Of a stretch of DNA of 10,424 nt, positions 6,632 to 10,424 are shown one piece after another. Made by a program: the position numbers and the translations under genes. The stretch covers positions 1 through 10,424 of the forward strand of contig CAMAVG010000030.1 in assembly GCA_945861605.1 (NCBI GenBank). The letters run 5' to 3'. A model generated the notes under the pieces. That model ran no database searches and was not told the DNA's origin. It worked only from the letters and a program-made list of their open reading frames with translations. The stretch is from Rickettsia typhi (lineage in GTDB: Bacteria > Pseudomonadota > Alphaproteobacteria > Rickettsiales > Deianiraeaceae). Each line of letters starts with the position of its first letter. Position 1 is the first letter of the stretch.

Positions 6632-8128
6632 ATGAAACATAATATATACATCACAACTCCGATATATTATGTAAATGGAAATCCGCATATTGGTCACGCC
6701 TATACATCAATAGTCTCCGACTTCCTTGCAAGGTTTTACAAAAAAAACGGCAATGAAACATTTTTCTTAACAGGTACTGACGAGCACGGTCAAAAAGTTG
6801 CTCAATCTGCTGAAAAAAATGGTTTATCTCCAATCGATTTTTGCGATTTAATTTCACAAAATTTCCAAAATCTCGCCGAAAAATTCCACATAACGCACGA
6901 CGATTTCATTCGCACAACTGAAAAACGCCACACGGATTTTGTCCAAACAATTTGGCAAAAACTTGAAAAAAACGGCTGGATCTACAAAGACACCTACAAA
7001 GGCTGGTATTCAATTCGCGACGAAGCATTTTACGACGAATCCGAAATCACAAACGGCAGGGCACCAACTGGCGCGGAGGTCTCTTGGCGGGAAGAAGAAA
7101 GTTATTTCTTCAAACTTTCTGCATTTACGCAACCACTTTTGGATTTCTACGAAAAAACGCCGAATTTCGTCTTCCCAAATGGCAGATTCAACGAGGTAAA
7201 ATCCTTTGTGCGTGGCGGTTTGAACGACCTTTCAATCTCTCGCTCAACATTTTCATGGGGCATTGCAATCCCCGAAACGAACCATGTTATGTATGTTTGG
7301 CTTGATGCCCTTTTCAACTACCAATCCGCCCTTGATTCCGCGGAAAAATTCGAAAAATTTTGGAAAAACGGCAAAATTATACACATAATTGGCAAGGATA
7401 TCCTGCGTTTTCACGCCGTTTATTGGCCTGCGTTTTTGGCGGGACTGAACTCCACATCGGAGACCATATCCTGCGAAATTTTGGAAAAATCCTGCTCAAA
7501 TATGCAAATTGTTAGCCATGGATGGTGGCTTTCCGAGGGCGAAAAAATGTCGAAATCCCTTGGAAATACCATCGATCCATTCGAACTTGTGGAAAAATAT
7601 GGCGTGGAATATACTCGATATTTCCTCCTGAGGGAGGCTCAATTTGGAAGCGACGGCAATTTTTCACAAAGTGCTTTTGCAACGCGAATTACATCGGAAT
7701 TGATCAACAATGTTGGGAATTTGTGCCAAAGAACCTTTACTCTGACTCACAAAAATTGCGATTCCAAAATCCCGAGCGTCACCGTCGATCACCCACTTTT
7801 GTCTGGAAATCTGCACGAGCAAATGGCAAAATTCATCGAAGAATTTAAGATCAACCAAGCAATTGAGGTCGTCCTGAACTACTCATCAAAGGCAAACGAG
7901 TTCATTCAAGAAACCAAACCTTGGGAGCTTTTCAAACAAGGCAAACAAAAGGAGGGCGAAACCGCAATTTTCATCCTCCTCCATGCAATTTTTGAAATTA
8001 AAAACGCATTTGAAGCCACCCTGCCGGAATTTTCCGCAAAAATTTCACAAGTTTTCAACAACGAAAACTTTGCATCAGGCGTGAAATTAAACCCATTGGA
8101 AAAAGTTTTCCAGCAACTGCCTCAATAA
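6632..8128 (+). CDS. metG: Methionyl-tRNA synthetase (MetG), short zinc-free form
   Basis: MetG charges tRNA-Met (initiator and elongator) with methionine. The 498-residue class I synthetase has TTPIYYVNGNPHIGHAY (8-24) with the HIGH-type motif PHIGH (18-22), FLTGTDEHGQK (45-55), WYSIRDEAFYDE (125-136) in the connective region, NDLSISRS (198-205), WLDALFNY (223-230) and KMSKSLGN (305-312). The anticodon-binding helical domain fills about 345-490. There is no C-x-x-C pair anywhere, so the zinc knuckle is absent, as in other alphaproteobacterial enzymes of this type. The C-terminal tRNA-binding dimerisation domain of E. coli MetG is also missing. About 15 extra residues with two cysteines (C281 and C288) sit between AGL (270-272) and QIVSHGWW (292-299), where the usual linker is only a few residues. 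The ATG has no Shine-Dalgarno sequence and lies directly downstream of a terminator. Confidence 0.97.
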   Translation: MKHNIYITTPIYYVNGNPHIGHAYTSIVSDFLARFYKKNGNETFFLTGTDEHGQKVAQSAEKNGLSPIDFCDLISQNFQNLAEKFHITHDDFIRTTEKRHTDFVQTIWQKLEKNGWIYKDTYKGWYSIRDEAFYDESEITNGRAPTGAEVSWREEESYFFKLSAFTQPLLDFYEKTPNFVFPNGRFNEVKSFVRGGLNDLSISRSTFSWGIAIPETNHVMYVWLDALFNYQSALDSAEKFEKFWKNGKIIHIIGKDILRFHAVYWPAFLAGLNSTSETISCEILEKSCSNMQIVSHGWWLSEGEKMSKSLGNTIDPFELVEKYGVEYTRYFLLREAQFGSDGNFSQSAFATRITSELINNVGNLCQRTFTLTHKNCDSKIPSVTVDHPLLSGNLHEQMAKFIEEFKINQAIEVVLNYSSKANEFIQETKPWELFKQGKQKEGETAIFILLHAIFEIKNAFEATLPEFSAKISQVFNNENFASGVKLNPLEKVFQQLPQ

Positions 8129-8133
8129 AATTG

Positions 8134-8143
8134 TGTCAAGAAA
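8134..8143 (-). repeat. TTTCTTGACA decamer, copy 1
   Basis: The minus-strand decamer starts 6 bp after the metG stop codon. It is identical to the cores of the two larger elements upstream of dnaA and of the NUDIX gene, but its flank (CAATTTTATTGAGG) matches them poorly. Confidence 0.5.
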
Positions 8144-8187
8144 TTTATTTGTAAAAAAATAAAAAAAAGACTTTAAAAATAAAAAAA

Positions 8188-8202
8188 ATCATTTTCAATG
8201 AT
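8188..8202. terminator. Small hairpin with A and T tracts on its two sides; weak candidate terminator
   Basis: ATCATT-TTC-AATGAT is a perfect six-base-pair stem with a three-base loop. A run of A precedes it and a T run (8210-8216) follows after eight bases. The stem has only two G-C pairs, so termination would be weak; it could equally be a chance palindrome. Confidence 0.25.
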
Positions 8203-8245
8203 ATAACAATTTTTTTGCACGAAATTCACTTTTGTGTTAGCTATT

Positions 8246-8271
8246 TTTTCTTGACAAACCTTAATTTTCTG
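8246..8271 (+). promoter_or_regulatory. CTTGACAA...TTAAT..TCTG element upstream of dnaA
   Basis: This 26-bp stretch ends 5 bp before the dnaA ATG. With one gap it matches a 25-bp stretch upstream of the NUDIX gene in 21 columns (12 + 5 + 4 identical). It contains a perfect -35 hexamer TTGACA (8251-8256). A -10 at 17 bp would fall on the dnaA start codon, where no TATAAT-like sequence exists. A protein-binding operator is therefore as likely as a promoter. Confidence 0.45.
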
Positions 8272-8276
8272 AAAAA

Positions 8277-9647
8277 ATGCAACAAAGTCTTCTGAACGAA
8301 AACACTTCGCAAAACACGGAAGCATTCCTTTTGCACTTAAGGCATACATTGAAATCATACTTTGGTCCCGTTCACCATTCATGGATTGAAAACCTACAAG
8401 TTCATTCCCACGGCGAGGACTCCATAACACTGGCACTTTCTCAAGAAAATTTCATCAATATTATTGAAAAAAACAACGAAAAATTCCAAAACATCTTCCA
8501 TCGAGAATACGAAATGTTTTTCAACTCAAGGAAGCAACTTTTTATCGTGCTAAATTCTGCAAACATCACCGCATCAATCCCGACCGAAATTCACCACATT
8601 GCACAAGTCAATAATCTTAAAAAAGCCACATTTCTTGAACCAAAATTCACATTTTCAACATTCATAACAACAAGCGAAAACATCTTCACGCGAATGAATA
8701 TTGAATCATACGCAAATAAAATCAACGAAGGGCAAACGGGAAATCTTCTTTGCATAACAGGCACGATCGGCAACGGGAAAACCCATCTTTTACAGGCGAT
8801 TGGTCACCATTGTGAAAAATCAACGCAAGTTCAATACATGACATCCGAACGCTTCATGTTCCTTTACACCAAAGCCATTTCCCAGCAAAATATCACACAA
8901 TTTCGCGAATTAATCACAGAAACCAAGCTTCTTTTAATTGACGATATCCACTTCATCCTCACAAAAGATGGCACAATTAAGGAACTCGCATCAATCATTC
9001 GCTATATTCTTTCATGCGGTGGAAATGTTGCGATAACATCCGCAATTCCACTTCACGCGATGAACGGCATCAACAAAGATATTCAAGACACATTCTCCAA
9101 AGCCAACACCATAAACATTGACAGCCCATCAATGCAATTGCGTTACCAAATTCTTGAATACAAAAACAACGCATTCAATTACAATGTTTCGCAGGATGTC
9201 CTCCTTATGCTTGCTGATAGAATATCCTCCAATATTCGCGATCTTGAAAACACATTTGACAAAATCATCCTTCATGGAAAAATTTTGAACAATATCATTG
9301 ATGTCAACGCCGCAAAAATCATTTTGAAAGAAATTTTCCCCACAACGGCAATAAAAACCGTTTCAATCAAAACAATTCTTGAAACAGTTTGCGATTTCTT
9401 CGGCATAAAAAAAGAAGAGCTTTTGGCACAATCACGAATTAAGGAGCTCGTCTACGCAAGGCAAATTGGCATGTATTTAACCCTTGAACTCACAAACGAA
9501 ACAACGAAGAAAATCGGTTTTGAATTTGGTGGAAGAAGTCATTCAACGGTAATTCATTCGTATAAATCCGCAAAAGAGATGATCGAAAACGACCCAAAAG
9601 CCAAAAAAGACATCGAACTTTTGAAGGTTCAAGTCTACGGCTCTTGA
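8277..9647 (+). CDS. dnaA: Chromosomal replication initiator protein DnaA, divergent AAA+ module
   Basis: DnaA binds origin boxes and opens the duplex as an ATP-dependent filament. The 456-residue protein has all four domains: domain I (about 15-80, with SYFGPVHHSWIENL), a linker (about 90-120), the AAA+ module (about 121-340) and the DNA-binding domain IV (about 360-456). Walker A is GTIGNGKT (162-169), Walker B LLLIDD (218-223) and sensor II NIRDLE (319-324, with R321). Three sites differ from the family. Sensor I TSD is TSA (254-256). Box VII RLKSRF is DIQDTF (268-273), so both arginines, including the arginine finger, are absent. The domain IV signature is GGRSHSTV (418-425), with Ser for Asp. 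The length and full domain IV exclude the short paralogue Hda. No second dnaA is visible here. The ATG has no Shine-Dalgarno sequence, but domain I begins where expected. Confidence 0.9.
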   Translation: MQQSLLNENTSQNTEAFLLHLRHTLKSYFGPVHHSWIENLQVHSHGEDSITLALSQENFINIIEKNNEKFQNIFHREYEMFFNSRKQLFIVLNSANITASIPTEIHHIAQVNNLKKATFLEPKFTFSTFITTSENIFTRMNIESYANKINEGQTGNLLCITGTIGNGKTHLLQAIGHHCEKSTQVQYMTSERFMFLYTKAISQQNITQFRELITETKLLLIDDIHFILTKDGTIKELASIIRYILSCGGNVAITSAIPLHAMNGINKDIQDTFSKANTINIDSPSMQLRYQILEYKNNAFNYNVSQDVLLMLADRISSNIRDLENTFDKIILHGKILNNIIDVNAAKIILKEIFPTTAIKTVSIKTILETVCDFFGIKKEELLAQSRIKELVYARQIGMYLTLELTNETTKKIGFEFGGRSHSTVIHSYKSAKEMIENDPKAKKDIELLKVQVYGS

Positions 9648-9737
9648 AAATTAGAGGAGCCCCGCAACCCGCAAATTCCGACTGGGAAAATCAAGCGTGA
9701 GGTTGGTTTTCACAGCGAAGAGGAATTGGAGTGGTAA
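9648..9737 (+). pseudogene. Protein-like 29-codon tract in frame after the dnaA stop; possible gene remnant
   Basis: The dnaA frame stays open for 29 codons after its TGA, up to TAA at 9735-9737, and encodes hydrophilic residues including NPQIPTGKIKREVGF and a terminal SEEELEW. The DNA is visibly G+C-richer than every other spacer in the window, which fits former coding sequence. DnaA proteins normally end near ...DIELLK plus a few residues, so the tract is not a missing part of DnaA. PTGKIKR loosely resembles the P-x-TGKI-x-R motif near the end of acyl-CoA synthetases, but the match is too short to name anything. It could be the tail of a lost gene fused by deletion, or a chance open frame. 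Confidence 0.3.
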
Positions 9738-9756
9738 GGGGCGAAGAGTTTGGTGT

Positions 9757-10224
9757 TTATTCGCTTAGTCCAACAAAAATTTTTCCGTCGGGAATTTCGC
9801 TTTGAATTAACCATTTTGGACCAATCTTATATTTTCCGCCAGTCAATTCTTCCATTGAAAACCATTTTGCGAATTTCACAAGTCCGTTGTCGGAATCAAC
9901 CCAGAGGTTATCCTCGCCTTCAATTTGTGGCATGGTTTGAAGCGTGCAAGCAAAATAGTGTTCAATTTTGTTTATGTCCTCGCCGTAGGAATTTACCTCC
10001 GCAGTTTCAACATATTGAGCAACTTTGACCAAATTCCCAACAACGACTTCAACACCCAGTTCTTCGTAAAGCTCCCTTTTGCAGGTTGAATCAAGTGTTT
10101 CGAAATCATCAAGCCAACCGCCTGGTGCATACCAAGTGTTTTTGTTGTGTGAAACAAGCAAAAGTTTACCTTCGTGCCAAATAATTCCGCGTGCAGTGGT
10201 GATTTTCCTAACAGTTTGTTTCAT
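9757..10224 (-). CDS. NUDIX hydrolase
   Basis: NUDIX enzymes cleave nucleoside diphosphates linked to another group; the substrate cannot be told from this sequence. The 155-residue protein has a perfect NUDIX box, G-x5-E-x7-REUxEExGU, at 36-58 (GWLDDFE, then RELYEELGV at 50-58) within a single NUDIX fold. The N-terminal strand is TTARGIIWHEGKLLLVSH (9-26) and APGGW (33-37) leads into the box. The C-terminal part (about 100-155) is acidic then mixed, with VKFAKWFSMEEL (116-127). The N-terminal start is the first ATG; no Shine-Dalgarno sequence is present. The gene is convergent with dnaA and divergent from the gene at 10346. A CTTGACAA element shared with dnaA lies 33-57 bp upstream. General housecleaning of damaged nucleotides, or a role in nucleotide-sugar metabolism, are both possible. 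Confidence 0.92.
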   Translation of the reverse strand: MKQTVRKITTARGIIWHEGKLLLVSHNKNTWYAPGGWLDDFETLDSTCKRELYEELGVEVVVGNLVKVAQYVETAEVNSYGEDINKIEHYFACTLQTMPQIEGEDNLWVDSDNGLVKFAKWFSMEELTGGKYKIGPKWLIQSEIPDGKIFVGLSE

Positions 10225-10345
10225 GGTTTCGTGTAAAATAACATTTTAAATCAACACAGATTATTAACCTTGTCAAGAAAATATTCACAAACAATTTGAC
10301 ATTTTCATTTTTGTGTAAAATTGTTTTGCAATCTTAGTATAAAAT
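10225..10345. promoter_or_regulatory. Divergent A+T-rich spacer between the NUDIX gene and the downstream membrane-protein gene
   Basis: This 121-bp spacer holds the shared CTTGACAA element on the minus strand, a plus-strand TTGACA (10296-10301) and an inverted repeat ACAATTT (10291-10297) / AAATTGT (10318-10324) around a 20-nt loop. Two sequences are one base away from the relaxed DnaA box TTATNCACA: ATATTCACA (10281-10289) and, in the opposite orientation, TGTGTAAAA (10312-10320). A TATAAAAT lies at 10338-10345, directly before the next ATG. No -35/-10 pair with normal spacing was found for either gene. Confidence 0.4.
10257..10281 (-). promoter_or_regulatory. CTTGACAA...TTAAT..TCTG element upstream of the NUDIX gene
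   Basis: Read toward the NUDIX gene, this 25-bp stretch has TTTTCTTGACAA, then GG, TTAAT, AA and TCTG. The first, third and last blocks are identical to the dnaA-upstream copy. TTGACA (10276-10271) could be a -35, but at 17 bp the -10 would be TGATTT, a poor match. Confidence 0.45.
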
Positions 10346-10424
10346 ATGTTTGGCTTTCTTTTTCAGTTTGGTATCGCCGGTTTTGGATTATTCTGCTGCC
10401 TGATAACCGTTTGCGTCATAGCAT
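10346..10424 (+). CDS. 5' end of a hydrophobic, probably integral membrane protein
   Basis: An ATG at 10346, just after an in-frame TAA (10340-10342), opens a frame that runs off the window after 26 codons. The residues are almost all hydrophobic (MFGFLFQFGIAGFG, then LFCCLITVCVIA), as expected for a first transmembrane helix. There is no Shine-Dalgarno sequence; the bases just before the ATG are TATAAAAT. The pattern is compatible with small respiratory subunits such as NuoJ, which begin with a similar helix, but this piece is too short to identify anything. Confidence 0.5.
   Translation, partial: MFGFLFQFGIAGFGLFCCLITVCVIA

Larger units (their letters stand above)
8129..8276. promoter_or_regulatory. 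Very A+T-rich spacer between metG and dnaA
   Basis: These 148 bp hold no open reading frame. They contain long A runs (8154-8188) and a small perfect hairpin. Two copies of a TTTCTTGACA decamer lie near the edges in opposite orientation: 8134-8143 on the minus strand and 8247-8256 on the plus strand. The dnaA promoter must lie here unless it is transcribed from metG. No good -35/-10 pair was found. TTGCAC (8215-8220) with TAGCTA 17 bp later (8238-8243) is a weak candidate. No match to TTATCCACA DnaA boxes is present. Confidence 0.4.

Noticed and set aside
8129..8276. Chromosomal origin in the metG-dnaA spacer
   Set aside because: The spacer is A+T-rich and next to dnaA, but no DnaA-box-like 9-mers occur in it, and origins of alphaproteobacteria are often not beside dnaA.
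9645..9647. UGA read as tryptophan (genetic code change), suggested by the open frame after dnaA
   Set aside because: UGA ends murF, dnaE and dnaA at normal family lengths, and tryptophan positions in all genes use TGG.
9648..9756. Terminator between convergent dnaA and the NUDIX gene (GCGAA/TTCGC pair near 9742-9764)
   Set aside because: The stem has only five pairs with a loop of about 14 bases and no T tract, so it is not convincing.
1..10424. tRNA, rRNA, CRISPR array, insertion sequence, prophage or defence genes
   Set aside because: Nothing resembling any of these was seen on either strand; nearly all bases are explained by housekeeping genes.
10346..10424. Naming the final partial gene nuoJ
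   Set aside because: Only one hydrophobic helix is visible, and the diagnostic Asn-Pro-Val segment would lie outside the window.

Overview
The window is a dense, A+T-rich housekeeping segment of a bacterial chromosome. DnaE, MetG and BirA look alphaproteobacterial. Examples are the SMPDFDVDFCQEER active-site block of DnaE and the MetG connective region WYSIRDEAFYDESEI, which has no zinc cysteines. Overlapping genes, very A+T-rich short spacers, many lysine/asparagine AAA/AAT codons and a divergent DnaA suggest a reduced genome, perhaps a Rickettsiales- or Holosporales-like host-associated lineage. That placement is an inference; no rRNA is present to settle it.

Layout. Bases 1-5585 hold a plus-strand cluster of four overlapping genes: the 3' end of an unidentified gene with a disordered Lys/Pro-rich tail (1-294), murF (272-1591, peptidoglycan precursor synthesis), coaE (1588-2163, last step of CoA synthesis) and dnaE (2148-5585, replicative polymerase). 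The overlaps are 23, 4 and 16 bp, so they are probably co-transcribed and translationally coupled. birA (5580-6263, minus) converges on dnaE with overlapping stop codons. A 50-bp spacer carries promoter-like sites and separates birA from a divergent small membrane-anchored Ala/Glu/Pro-rich protein (6314-6562), which ends at a good intrinsic terminator. metG (6632-8128) and dnaA (8277-9647) follow on the plus strand, with a very A+T-rich 148-bp spacer between them. A NUDIX hydrolase gene (9757-10224, minus) converges on dnaA. The window ends in the first 26 codons of a hydrophobic protein (10346 onward).

How the genes fit together. This is core biology: cell wall, CoA, biotinylation, replication initiation and elongation, and methionyl-tRNA charging. 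No phage, insertion sequence, CRISPR array, tRNA or defence system is visible.

Most unusual points. (1) DnaA keeps Walker A, Walker B and the sensor II arginine. However, an ungapped alignment to E. coli DnaA shows both box VII arginines replaced (RLKSRF becomes DIQDTF), sensor I TSD changed to TSA, and the domain IV signature GGRDHSTV changed to GGRSHSTV. (2) A CTTGACAA...TTAAT..TCTG element is shared by the upstream regions of dnaA and the NUDIX gene, and its core recurs a third time. (3) A protein-like, G+C-richer tract continues in frame after the dnaA stop. (4) The small Ala-rich protein has codon use unlike its neighbours. (5) Start codons throughout lack Shine-Dalgarno sequences.
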